From NCBI GenBank assembly GCA_003541895.1, contig DPLR01000417.1, forward strand, positions 1 to 7,300: 7,300 nucleotides of DNA, read 5' to 3'. Every line of letters begins with the position of its first letter. The first letter of the stretch is position 1. Position numbers and translations under genes: made by a program. Source of the stretch: Cytophagales bacterium. Lineage in GTDB: Bacteria > Bacteroidota > Bacteroidia > Cytophagales > Cyclobacteriaceae. The notes beneath the pieces are model-generated. The model saw only the letters and a program-made list of their open reading frames with translations. It was not told the origin of the DNA and searched no databases. Of this stretch, positions 1 through 6,654 are shown piece after piece.

Positions 1-1057
1 AGTAATACGTAACACCATAATCGCCATTTTGAAATACATCACCGGTGTCGTCATGCAAATACATTCTTGCACGTTGATCGTTGGGATCGTAAGTAGCCAA
101 AAAAGCACTGTCAGCTTCAATGTCTCCACGTCCTCCTTTATCTGAAGAAGCATAATAGGTGTTCATATTATTTACACCCGATTGCTCAGATACTTGAATG
201 GCAAAAATATCTTCGGACGTGTTGAAGATGCGAACGCCTCTTCCTGTATAAGGAAATTCTTCTGCATAGGTATTGGTGAGTTTGTAAAAGCCAGAACTAA
301 TTACTCGGTCGGCTGCACTGAGTGCATTGGGATAATCATTCTGCATTAAATAAACGCGCGATAACATGGCAGCTGCAGCTCCCGGAGTGGCGAAATAGTA
401 AGTAACATTATCCGGAGTTGCCAACTTTGCTTCGGCATCGTTTAAATCGTTTATAATTTGCGTATAAACCTCGGCTACACTATTGCGACTTGGTTTAGCC
501 TCGGCATCGCTAAGTGAATGGGTTGGTGTGAGAATGATAGGCACGCCCGGATTTCGAGCAGGGTTGCCATCCGTGTATGTCTTCGCAAATAATTTAACGA
601 GTTCGAAGTAGACGCAAGCGCGAATAAATTTTGCTTCACCTTCTACTTGATCTTTGAGCGCAGGGCTTACAACATTAAGGGAATTTAAAACTTCGTTGGT
701 TAAATTTATTGCAGCATACCCTTCGAGCCAAACGCTGGCCACAAAATTATTATTCACCGGTATAACTTTGTTGTTGATTTGACTCAGGCCTTGATAAGTG
801 CCAAAGAAAGAGAAATCACTTGTGTAGGCGAGTAGATCACCGTACACCTGAATACCACCATAGTACAAATCACCTGAAGAACCACCCCCCAAATAATTAT
901 AAGCACCGATCAATGCACCTTGCACATCCTTAGAGGTGAGGAGCGCCTGACTGGCATCAATGTTTTGAGCGGGCTCAATGTTTAATTTGTTATTGCAGTT
1001 AAAGCTGATCATTGCGAGTAACACAACGAATGCAATTCTATTGATTAAGTTTTTCAT
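1..1057 (-). CDS. SusD/RagB-family outer-membrane nutrient-binding lipoprotein, C-terminus cut off by window edge
   Basis: The reading frame is open from the ATG at 1057 to the window edge, giving 352 codons; the family usually has about 450-600 residues, so the last quarter or so is outside. SusD proteins are surface lipoproteins that cap the SusC barrel and capture oligosaccharides or peptides for import. Residues 1-20 form a lipoprotein signal peptide (Lys/Arg, then a hydrophobic stretch) ending at Cys21; the lipobox 'SFNC' is non-canonical. The mature start 'CNNKLNIEPAQ' resembles the family's usual Cys...LxIxP beginning. Family blocks follow: 'FIRACVYFELVKLF' (144-157), 'RNSVAEVYTQIINDL' (191-205), and the TPR-like helix pair with 'AAAAMLSRVYLMQNDYPNA' (227-245). 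The gene lies 18 bp downstream of the susC-like stop codon, with a purine-rich GAGAACAAG before its ATG, so the two are almost certainly cotranscribed. The ligand cannot be deduced. Family assignment is firm. Confidence 0.95.
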   Translation of the reverse strand, partial: MKNLINRIAFVVLLAMISFNCNNKLNIEPAQNIDASQALLTSKDVQGALIGAYNYLGGGSSGDLYYGGIQVYGDLLAYTSDFSFFGTYQGLSQINNKVIPVNNNFVASVWLEGYAAINLTNEVLNSLNVVSPALKDQVEGEAKFIRACVYFELVKLFAKTYTDGNPARNPGVPIILTPTHSLSDAEAKPSRNSVAEVYTQIINDLNDAEAKLATPDNVTYYFATPGAAAAMLSRVYLMQNDYPNALSAADRVISSGFYKLTNTYAEEFPYTGRGVRIFNTSEDIFAIQVSEQSGVNNMNTYYASSDKGGRGDIEADSAFLATYDPNDQRARMYLHDDTGDVFQNGDYGVTYY

Positions 1058-1075
1058 CTTGTTCTCGTTTAAAAG

Positions 1076-4000
1076 TTAGAAACTAAGATTTAAGCCGGCA
1101 GTAAATGTCTTAGGCTGTGGTGCAGAATAAAAATCAACACCCTGATTGATGTTGCTTGCCTGATAGTCTGCATTTACTTCTGGATCCCAACCTTTGTAAG
1201 AGGTGAATGTCAATAGATTTTGGCCAGTGAAATAAATTCTGATTTTATCAACCTTAAATTTTGATGCAACCGACTTTGGTAAGTTGTAACCAAGTGTCAA
1301 TGTTTTAAGGCGCAAATAAGAACCATCGCTCAACCATCTGTTGGATGGATTTACTCCATTCCCAAAAAACATTCTTAATTCAGGAACTGAAGTTTTATCG
1401 CCCGGGTTTTTCCACGCATTAAGTTGATCAGGCGTTTGGTTATCAAATCCATTGCTGGCACTAGCAGACATATACTGTCCGCCACTGTTATAAATTTTAT
1501 TGCCTTGAACACCTTGAAATAAAATGCTTAAGTCAAATCCTTTGTAGCTAAATGTGTTTGTAATACCTCCGTACCAGCGAGGGTTGGGATTGCCGAGTAC
1601 AACTTGTTGAGCAGCGTTAAAATCATTGGTTGTTGTTTTGTTAATTGACCCATCAGGGTTTTTAGTATTCAGCACATAAACAGCGTCACCATTGTTTGGG
1701 TCAGCACCAGCAAATTGTCGGCCATAGAATACGCCAATTGGTTGACCTTCCATGGCACGGTTCAAGTCGTTGGTTCCTAAAATTTGTCCGCCAAGGTTGG
1801 TCACCTTGTTTCTGGTGTTTGCTATGTTCAAACTTGTAGACCATTTAAATTCACCAACCAGATTTTGGCTGTTGATGACTAACTCAAATCCTTTGTTTTC
1901 GAGTGAACCAATGTTTTGAGTGTAGGTTGAAAAACCAGATGTTCCTGGCAAGGCTTTGAACAGCAGCAAGTCGTGTGTTGATTTCAAATAATAATCAGCT
2001 TCGACTGAAATCCTTCCGTCAAGAAATCCAAAGTCGATACCAATATCAGTCTGCGCTGTTGTTTCCCACTTGAGGTTTTTATTTATTAATTGAATGGGTG
2101 CTTGACCACCTTGGCCAACATAGTTTGCAGGACCATACAATCCTCGCGCTGAGAAGTTACTGATCTCTGCATTCCCGGTAAGGCCATAACTGGCTCTCAA
2201 TTTCAAGAAGCTGAGCACAGGAATATCTTTCATGAAAGGTTCTTCAGAAATGATCCATCCGGCTGAAGCCGCTGGGAAAAATCCATACCGATTACTTGCA
2301 CCAAATCGCGATGAGCCATCAACTCGTCCACTCAATGATAATAAATAGCGGTCTTTCAATTTATAATTGCTCCGTGCAAAGTAGGAAAGGAAAGAAAAAT
2401 CACTCGGGCCGCCTCCAATTGTTAGTATCTGAGCGGGTGCATTTAACGCCCTACTATAACCATCGCTTGGATACTGTTGTGCAGTCATGCTTGATCCTGT
2501 ATTTGAAGACTTTTGAAACGCCATACCACCGACAATGTCAAATGAATGTTGGTCGAATTGTTTTTCGTAGCGCAGAAAATTATTGGTTGTAACGTTAGCA
2601 ATAATTGTGGTCGTGTATTTTCCATAGCCATTGGGTGTTCCAGTATCTCGCACCGTAGCGGCACCGAGATATTCATCTTCTGTCTGCAGTAAAAAATCAA
2701 ATCCTTCCTCCGATCTGAATGTGAGCCCTGGTAAGATTTTATATTGAGCATACACATTTCCTAACCCACGGTAAACAGTAGCTACATATCGTGCATTATT
2801 GACACTGATCAATGGATTATAATAAACCGGGAAGTTGGTGTTTGGATTTCCCGTATTCGGATCTAAAAGTCCACTCAATAAATTTGTTCTGGGGTCGATT
2901 ATTGGAGTGATTGGTGACAATGCAACAATCTGTAAAGGAGTGGAGAAAAAATCATCATTTGATAAACGATGGTTTTCTGTTCTCGCGATGTTGAAGTTAA
3001 CGCCAAAACTCAATTTCTCTGTGGCCTGATGATCAACATTTACTCGAGCGCTCAATCTTTTTAAGCTATTGCCGATGAGAATGCCTTTTTGATCTAGGTA
3101 TTGACCACTGACATAAAATTTTGTTTTGTCGTTTCCTCCAGATGCACTCAAATCAATTTGATTGAAAGGAGCTGCCCTGAAAACTTGGTCCTGCCAATTG
3201 GTATTTACTTTGCCAGTGAGGTAGTCGGTATTTCCAGCTGAATATCGGGTTAGTCTGCTTGTATTATAAGCTACGTAATCAAAACTTGGATCGAGCGCAA
3301 AGGCGCGTTGTGCTGCATCGGTTTCCATTTGTACGTATTGTTGTGCATTCAAGAACTGTCGCCTTCCCGTTTCACGGCTGGAGCCTGTTAAGAAGTTTAA
3401 CGTGAAATTAGTCTTCCCTGATTTTCCACGTTTGGTAGTAATAAGTACCACACCGTTTGCCGCGCGCGATCCGTAAATAGCCGATGCGGATGCATCCTTC
3501 AAAATTTCAACCGAGGCTACATCATTGAAGTTGAGGTCTGAGAGCGGATTGGTCTCAGCACCGTTGCTCGATTGACTTGCCGTTGTTATTGGAATTCCAT
3601 CGACTACATACAAAGGTTGATTGCTGGCAGAAAGAGAAGATGCTCCTCTAATGCGCACCTTAACACCTTGGCCGAGTTTACCATTTTGCGATTCGATAAA
3701 AACCCCTGCCGCCTTTCCTTGCATGCTCTGCTCAATGCTTGTCACTGGTACATTTTGCAATGACGAACTTGTGATGCGCGAAATGTTGCCGGTAAGGTCT
3801 CTCTTTTCTTGAGTGCCATAGCCCACAACAATAACTTCACTCAATTGCTTTAAGTCGGCATCCATGGCAACATTGATCATCGTTTGGCTACCCACTAAAA
3901 TTTCTTTTGTGGTGTAACCGATGAAACTAAAAACAAGCACATCGTTTTCGGTTGCGGAGATGCTGTAATTGCCGTCAGCGTCACTGGTGGTGCCAATGCT

Positions 4001-4153
4001 TGAACCTGTGACTAAAATATTTACACCGGGAAGTGGAGCTGCATTATCTGACGAGGTAAGTTTTCCCGTGATCGTTTTCGTTTGTGCCCACGCTTCGCCA
4101 GCGCAAAACATCAACAATAGAAACTTGAGTAAAATTATTTTTTTCATAGGCAT
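1076..4153 (-). CDS. SusC/RagA-family TonB-linked outer-membrane transporter
   Basis: Complete 1025-residue TonB-dependent transporter, normal length for SusC-type proteins. It imports a SusD-captured substrate across the outer membrane using energy from TonB-ExbBD. A signal peptide (Lys4-Lys5, hydrophobic 6-17) should be cleaved after 'AWA' at residue 23. Residues about 26-105 form the carboxypeptidase-regulatory-like beta-sandwich ('LPGVNILVTGSSIGTTSDADG'-type block at 41-61, 'FSFIGY' 75-80). A TonB-box region 'LSEVIVVGYGTQ' lies at 104-115, and the plug spans about 116-245 ('RIRGASSLSASNQPLYVVDG' 167-186, 'VEILKDASASAIYGSRAANG' 215-234). The remainder is the barrel, ending in '...TAGLNLSF' with the C-terminal Phe expected for BAM recognition. 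No N-terminal STN domain is present, so it is not the anti-sigma-signalling type. Two ATGs are possible (4153 and 4147, MPMKK or MKK); both leave the signal peptide intact, and the second gives the more usual MKK start. The substrate is unknown. Confidence 0.97.
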   Translation of the reverse strand: MPMKKIILLKFLLLMFCAGEAWAQTKTITGKLTSSDNAAPLPGVNILVTGSSIGTTSDADGNYSISATENDVLVFSFIGYTTKEILVGSQTMINVAMDADLKQLSEVIVVGYGTQEKRDLTGNISRITSSSLQNVPVTSIEQSMQGKAAGVFIESQNGKLGQGVKVRIRGASSLSASNQPLYVVDGIPITTASQSSNGAETNPLSDLNFNDVASVEILKDASASAIYGSRAANGVVLITTKRGKSGKTNFTLNFLTGSSRETGRRQFLNAQQYVQMETDAAQRAFALDPSFDYVAYNTSRLTRYSAGNTDYLTGKVNTNWQDQVFRAAPFNQIDLSASGGNDKTKFYVSGQYLDQKGILIGNSLKRLSARVNVDHQATEKLSFGVNFNIARTENHRLSNDDFFSTPLQIVALSPITPIIDPRTNLLSGLLDPNTGNPNTNFPVYYNPLISVNNARYVATVYRGLGNVYAQYKILPGLTFRSEEGFDFLLQTEDEYLGAATVRDTGTPNGYGKYTTTIIANVTTNNFLRYEKQFDQHSFDIVGGMAFQKSSNTGSSMTAQQYPSDGYSRALNAPAQILTIGGGPSDFSFLSYFARSNYKLKDRYLLSLSGRVDGSSRFGASNRYGFFPAASAGWIISEEPFMKDIPVLSFLKLRASYGLTGNAEISNFSARGLYGPANYVGQGGQAPIQLINKNLKWETTAQTDIGIDFGFLDGRISVEADYYLKSTHDLLLFKALPGTSGFSTYTQNIGSLENKGFELVINSQNLVGEFKWSTSLNIANTRNKVTNLGGQILGTNDLNRAMEGQPIGVFYGRQFAGADPNNGDAVYVLNTKNPDGSINKTTTNDFNAAQQVVLGNPNPRWYGGITNTFSYKGFDLSILFQGVQGNKIYNSGGQYMSASASNGFDNQTPDQLNAWKNPGDKTSVPELRMFFGNGVNPSNRWLSDGSYLRLKTLTLGYNLPKSVASKFKVDKIRIYFTGQNLLTFTSYKGWDPEVNADYQASNINQGVDFYSAPQPKTFTAGLNLSF

Positions 4154-4185
4154 TAAATTTTAGGTACGGTAAGTTAGTAAACCCG

Positions 4186-4202
4186 TGCAATTTTTTTTTG
4201 CA
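4186..4202 (-). repeat. Nine-A homopolymer within a small inverted repeat in the susC leader
   Basis: On the transcribed strand the leader contains TGCAA, seven further A residues, then TTGCA. The two five-base arms are perfectly complementary, and the loop is all A. The total A run is nine bases (4191-4199), 38-46 nt upstream of the first start codon and downstream of the predicted promoter. It might expose an unpaired A-rich ribosome-standby segment, or it may simply be AT-rich intergenic sequence. Function is unproven. Confidence 0.4.
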
Positions 4203-4243
4203 TTGTTAAACAAATGCTCGATTAAAAACTAATTTTCTTCAGT

Positions 4244-4277
4244 CAAACATACCATAAGGTTCGGGATCAAATTCAAA
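4244..4277 (-). promoter_or_regulatory. Bacteroidota-type promoter of the susC-susD operon
   Basis: Read on the minus strand, TATGTTTG at 4251-4244 is an exact match to the Bacteroidota -7 consensus TAnnTTTG. A TTTG at 4277-4274 stands 22 bases upstream, within the 17-23 base spacing reported for the -33 element. Transcription would start around 4237-4240, giving an untranslated leader of about 85 nt before the susC-like ATG. The match is seen in the sequence; its use as a promoter is inferred from position and consensus. Confidence 0.7.
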
Positions 4278-4349
4278 AAGAAGTAGTTGACATAATTCAA
4301 ACGAAATTGATACCTTGAATAAATATTTTGATCTAAACACTTATTACTC

Positions 4350-5420
4350 ATGGACAAGAAGAGCAAAAAATTTTTATTCGATTACCTCAACAATGCTTCA
4401 CCAACTGGTTTTGAATCTTCAGGGCAGCAGATTTGGTTGGATTATATAAGGCCTTACATTAATGATCACATCGTTGATGTATATGGAACTGTGGTGGGCG
4501 TAGTAAATCCAAAAGCACCTTACAAAGTAGTAATTGAAGCACATGCGGATGAGATCAGTTGGTTTGTTAACTACATCACAGACGAAGGATTCATTTATGT
4601 TAGACGTAATGGTGGATCAGATCATCAGATTGCACCCTCGATGAGAGTAAACATTCATACCGATAAGGGTTTAGTCAAAGGTGTTTTTGGCTGGCCTGCC
4701 ATTCATGTGCGCGATGCCGGCAAAGAAGAAACTCCAACACTGAAAAATATTTTCATCGACATCGGGGCCGAATCAAAAAAGGAAGTTGAAGCGATGGGTG
4801 TGCATGTTGGGTGCGTGATCACTTTTGTAGATGAATTAATGGAATTGAATAAAAATTATCTTACGGGCCGCGCACTAGATAACAGAATGGGCGGCTTTAT
4901 GATAGCTGAAGTAACAAGGAGATTAAGTGAGAATAAGAAAAAACTGCCCTTTGGGCTTTACATAGTTAATGCCGTTCAAGAGGAGATTGGGTTGCGGGGG
5001 GCCGAAATGATTTCACGAAGATTAAAACCTGACCTCGCTATATGTACGGATGTAACCCACGATACAGGCTCGCCCATGTATAATAAAAAGGAGAGCGGAA
5101 ACTTGAAATGTGGACTTGGACCAGTAGTATGTTATGGCCCTGCTGTTCAAAATAATGTTTTAAAAATGATAATCCAGACCGCACAGAAAAAGAAAATACC
5201 GTTCCAAAGACAGGCGGTCTCTCGCTCTACGGGCACAGATACAGACTCTTTTGCTTATTCGGCCGAGGGAGTTGCTTCAGCATTGATTTCATTACCTTTA
5301 AAATATATGCATACTACCGTTGAGACAGTTCATAAAGAGGATGTCGAAAACGTTATAAATCTGATCTACGAGGTTCTACTCCAGGTTAAGCCTGGCCACG
5401 ACTACCGATATATTAGGTAA
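4350..5420 (+). CDS. M42-family metallo-aminopeptidase (FrvX / glutamyl aminopeptidase type)
   Basis: Complete 356-residue protein, the usual M42 length, with no signal peptide and so cytoplasmic. M42 enzymes are two-metal, typically dodecameric tetrahedral (TET) aminopeptidases that trim short peptides; some were first annotated as endoglucanases. All expected active-site positions are visible: His65 and Asp67 in 'EAHADEISWFV', bridging Asp177 in 'GRALDNRMGG', catalytic Glu211 and ligand Glu212 in 'VQEEIGLRGAE', Asp234 in 'CTDVTHDTG', and His321 in 'KYMHTTVE'. The late block 'GTDTDSFAYSAEGVAS' (295-310) is also typical. The ATG at 4350 lies just before a charged MDKKSKK start, behind an A/T-rich leader without a clear Shine-Dalgarno sequence, as is common in this phylum. 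The gene is divergent from the susC-like gene and stands alone before a terminator. Substrate preference cannot be read from sequence. No defect is seen. Confidence 0.95.
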   Translation: MDKKSKKFLFDYLNNASPTGFESSGQQIWLDYIRPYINDHIVDVYGTVVGVVNPKAPYKVVIEAHADEISWFVNYITDEGFIYVRRNGGSDHQIAPSMRVNIHTDKGLVKGVFGWPAIHVRDAGKEETPTLKNIFIDIGAESKKEVEAMGVHVGCVITFVDELMELNKNYLTGRALDNRMGGFMIAEVTRRLSENKKKLPFGLYIVNAVQEEIGLRGAEMISRRLKPDLAICTDVTHDTGSPMYNKKESGNLKCGLGPVVCYGPAVQNNVLKMIIQTAQKKKIPFQRQAVSRSTGTDTDSFAYSAEGVASALISLPLKYMHTTVETVHKEDVENVINLIYEVLLQVKPGHDYRYIR

Positions 5421-5437
5421 AATTCAAGAAATCTTAC

Positions 5438-5449
5438 ATCCGAAAGGAT
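5438..5449 (+). other. Short GAAA-tetraloop hairpin between the peptidase gene and its terminator
   Basis: ATCC-GAAA-GGAT is a four-pair stem closed by a GNRA-class tetraloop. It sits 17 nt after the peptidase stop codon and 9 nt before the large terminator hairpin. It could help protect the 3' end of the peptidase mRNA or stack on the terminator stem. Four pairs is short enough to arise by chance. Confidence 0.3.
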
Positions 5450-5458
5450 CAGTTCAAT

Positions 5459-5494
5459 GTAGGCCGTTCTGCGCAAGTAGGGCGGCCTACTTTT
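5459..5494 (+). terminator. Intrinsic terminator after the M42 peptidase gene
   Basis: The arms 5459-5472 and 5477-5490 pair over 14 consecutive positions: the outer eight are perfect (GTAGGCCG with CGGCCTAC), and the inner six include three G-U pairs. The loop is GCAA (5473-5476), a stable GNRA tetraloop closed by C-G. The stem is followed at once by TTTT and G. It starts 38 nt after the peptidase stop. Sequence beyond the other arm is not T-rich, so it should act in the plus direction only. Confidence 0.88.
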
Positions 5495-5495
5495 G
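5488..5495 (+). promoter_or_regulatory. Probable -7 promoter element of the first YfiR-like gene, embedded in the terminator end
   Basis: TACTTTTG matches the Bacteroidota -7 consensus TAnnTTTG exactly. It is made of the last three bases of the terminator stem, the T tract and the next G. No perfect TTG lies 17-23 bases upstream; the nearest candidate is TTC at 5467-5469 (18-base gap), inside the hairpin. A start near 5500 would leave a leader of only about 20 nt before the ATG at 5522. The element is plausible because the preceding terminator otherwise leaves the gene without a promoter. Confidence 0.5.
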
Positions 5496-5521
5496 TATTG
5501 TAAATCACAAACCAAATCAAA

Positions 5522-6040
5522 ATGAAGGCAATAAAAACATTATTAGTAGTCCTAACCGTAATGATCTGCAGTGCGGTCAATGCGCAAGAGGGTCGTCCGA
5601 TGCATGAGGTATATTCCATGATGGTTTTCAATTTTGTTAAATATGTGCAGTGGCCCTCGGATGATAATACTAAAGAATTCATCATTGGCGTAATCGGTAA
5701 CAGCGATATTTACAATACGCTCAATTCTTGGTATGCTGGTAAGGCCAAAGGCAACAAGGTTTATGTGATCAAAAAATTTAAAGATGCTTCTGAGCTTTCA
5801 GATTGCCAAGTAGTATTTATTGATCGCTCTAAGAGTGGAGAGTTTGATGCCGTAAACAACAAAGTAAAAGGTAAAGGTACCTTGGTTGTAACAGACCGCA
5901 ACGGATTAGGATCAAAAGGAAGCTGCATTAATTTTAAGACTGTAGATGAAAAACTTCGCTTTGAGTTGAATCAGCACGCGATCGAAGCTTCAAATTTGAA
6001 AGTGGCGAGCGCTTTGGCGAGCATGGCGATATTAATTTAA
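5522..6040 (+). CDS. YfiR-like (DUF4154-type) secreted periplasmic protein, first tandem copy
   Basis: This 172-residue protein begins with a signal peptide (MKAIKTLL..., hydrophobic 7-16) likely cut after 'VNA' at residue 21. The mature part follows the layout of YfiR-like proteins: an N-terminal helix with 'VFNFVKYVQWP' (35-45; the aromatic-rich ...Trp-Pro motif is the family's best landmark), a strand 'FIIGVIG' (53-59), 'CQVVFID' (95-101), 'GTLVVTD' (119-125), and the end block 'KLRFELNQHAIEASNLKVAS' (144-163), where the family has a Phe-x-x-Asn motif. Cys95 and Cys135 are shared with the next gene and could form a disulfide. In Pseudomonas, YfiR is the periplasmic repressor of the diguanylate cyclase YfiN, but no such cyclase is in view, so that role is not claimed here. 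An A-rich leader precedes the ATG. Family assignment is by remembered motifs, without a search. Confidence 0.8.
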   Translation: MKAIKTLLVVLTVMICSAVNAQEGRPMHEVYSMMVFNFVKYVQWPSDDNTKEFIIGVIGNSDIYNTLNSWYAGKAKGNKVYVIKKFKDASELSDCQVVFIDRSKSGEFDAVNNKVKGKGTLVVTDRNGLGSKGSCINFKTVDEKLRFELNQHAIEASNLKVASALASMAILI

Positions 6041-6061
6041 TTGGGTTTGTTTGTGTGAATG

Positions 6062-6093
6062 AAGACCCTGGGTAAAACCGGGGTTTTCTCTTT
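6062..6093 (+). terminator. Intrinsic terminator between the two YfiR-like genes
   Basis: The arm 6065-6071 (ACCCTGG) pairs with 6078-6084 (CCGGGGT), seven pairs including one G-U, around the loop GTAAAA. The preceding AAG can pair further with the following TTT. The stem runs into TTTTCTCTTT, a good U tract. It begins about 22 nt after the first gene's stop codon. It implies that the second copy depends mainly on its own promoter, or on read-through. Confidence 0.8.
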
Positions 6094-6138
6094 CGTAAAG
6101 TTTTCACGTAATTTGGGTCACCCTAAACCTGTGTTTAT

Positions 6139-6654
6139 ATGAAAAGATTATCTCTAGTCGGATTATTTGTTATCTCCTCCGTTGGTATGGTAATTGGCCA
6201 AACAGAAAAACCAATCCATGAGATTCATGCAGCCATGATTTACAATTTCATGAAATATGTTCAGTGGCCTGATGATGGTTCTGGGGGCGATTTTGTGGTA
6301 GGCGTATATGGAGAAGATAATGTATTCAACACATTAAAGAGCTATTATGATGGTAAGCCAAAGGGCTCAAAAAAATATGCTATCAGAAAATTGAACGATG
6401 TTTCTGAAGCTGCGTCATGCGCAGTAGTTTACATTGGCAAAAACAAGGGAAAGGATTTTGAAAACATTAAAAACGCGGTAGCCGGAAAAGCCGTTTTAAC
6501 AATAACCGATAGCTTCAATCTTGGAAAGAAAGGAAGTTGCATCAACCTGAAAGTTATTGATGAGAAATTACGATTCGAAATCAACCAAGCTTCGATCAAT
6601 GGCGCATCGCTCAAAGTGGCGAGCCAGTTGGCCAGTATGGCGATTATGATTTAA
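6139..6654 (+). CDS. YfiR-like (DUF4154-type) secreted periplasmic protein, second tandem copy
   Basis: This 171-residue paralogue of the preceding gene has a signal peptide with a likely cut after 'VIG' at residue 20, just before Gln21. By hand count the last 148 residues of the two proteins align without a gap and are identical at about 77 positions. Shared landmarks are 'YNFMKYVQWP' (35-44), 'NTLKSYY' (64-70), 'CAVVYIG' (94-100), 'GSCINL' (132-137), 'DEKLRFEINQ' (141-150) and 'LKVASQLASMAI' (158-169). Cys94 and Cys134 match the cysteines of the first copy. The divergent stretches are the signal peptide, the segment after Trp-Pro, and residues about 100-118. An intrinsic terminator lies upstream. 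The nearest promoter-like string, TAATTTG at 6109-6115, has a spacer one base short of consensus, so promoter assignment is weak. The stop codon overlaps that of the convergent aroA. The partner and signal are unknown. Confidence 0.8.
   Translation: MKRLSLVGLFVISSVGMVIGQTEKPIHEIHAAMIYNFMKYVQWPDDGSGGDFVVGVYGEDNVFNTLKSYYDGKPKGSKKYAIRKLNDVSEAASCAVVYIGKNKGKDFENIKNAVAGKAVLTITDSFNLGKKGSCINLKVIDEKLRFEINQASINGASLKVASQLASMAIMI

Noticed and set aside
2485..2757. Minus-strand 90-codon open frame inside the susC-like gene
   Set aside because: Overlaps the strongly supported SusC barrel in another frame, has no recognisable motif, and reads like a shadow frame.
1..4153. Assigning the SusC/SusD pair to starch or another named glycan
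   Set aside because: No glycoside hydrolase, surface-glycan-binding protein or regulator of the locus is in the window, and neither protein reveals its ligand by sequence.
4287..4330. Possible promoter of the M42 peptidase gene (TTG at 4287-4289 with TACCTTGA 21 bases on, or TATTTTG at 4324-4330)
   Set aside because: Neither candidate matches TAnnTTTG with a well-spaced -33 element; a promoter must exist nearby, but I cannot choose one.
5449..5685. Minus-strand 78-codon frame across the terminator and the start of the first YfiR-like gene
   Set aside because: It runs through the terminator hairpin and a supported secreted-protein gene; part of its sequence is just the translated inverted repeat, and no family features are seen.
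6003..6030. Short direct repeats TGGCGAGC (6003-6010, 6015-6022) and TGGCGAT near the end of the first YfiR-like gene
   Set aside because: They encode the conserved Ala-Ser-rich helix also present in the second copy, so protein constraint explains them.
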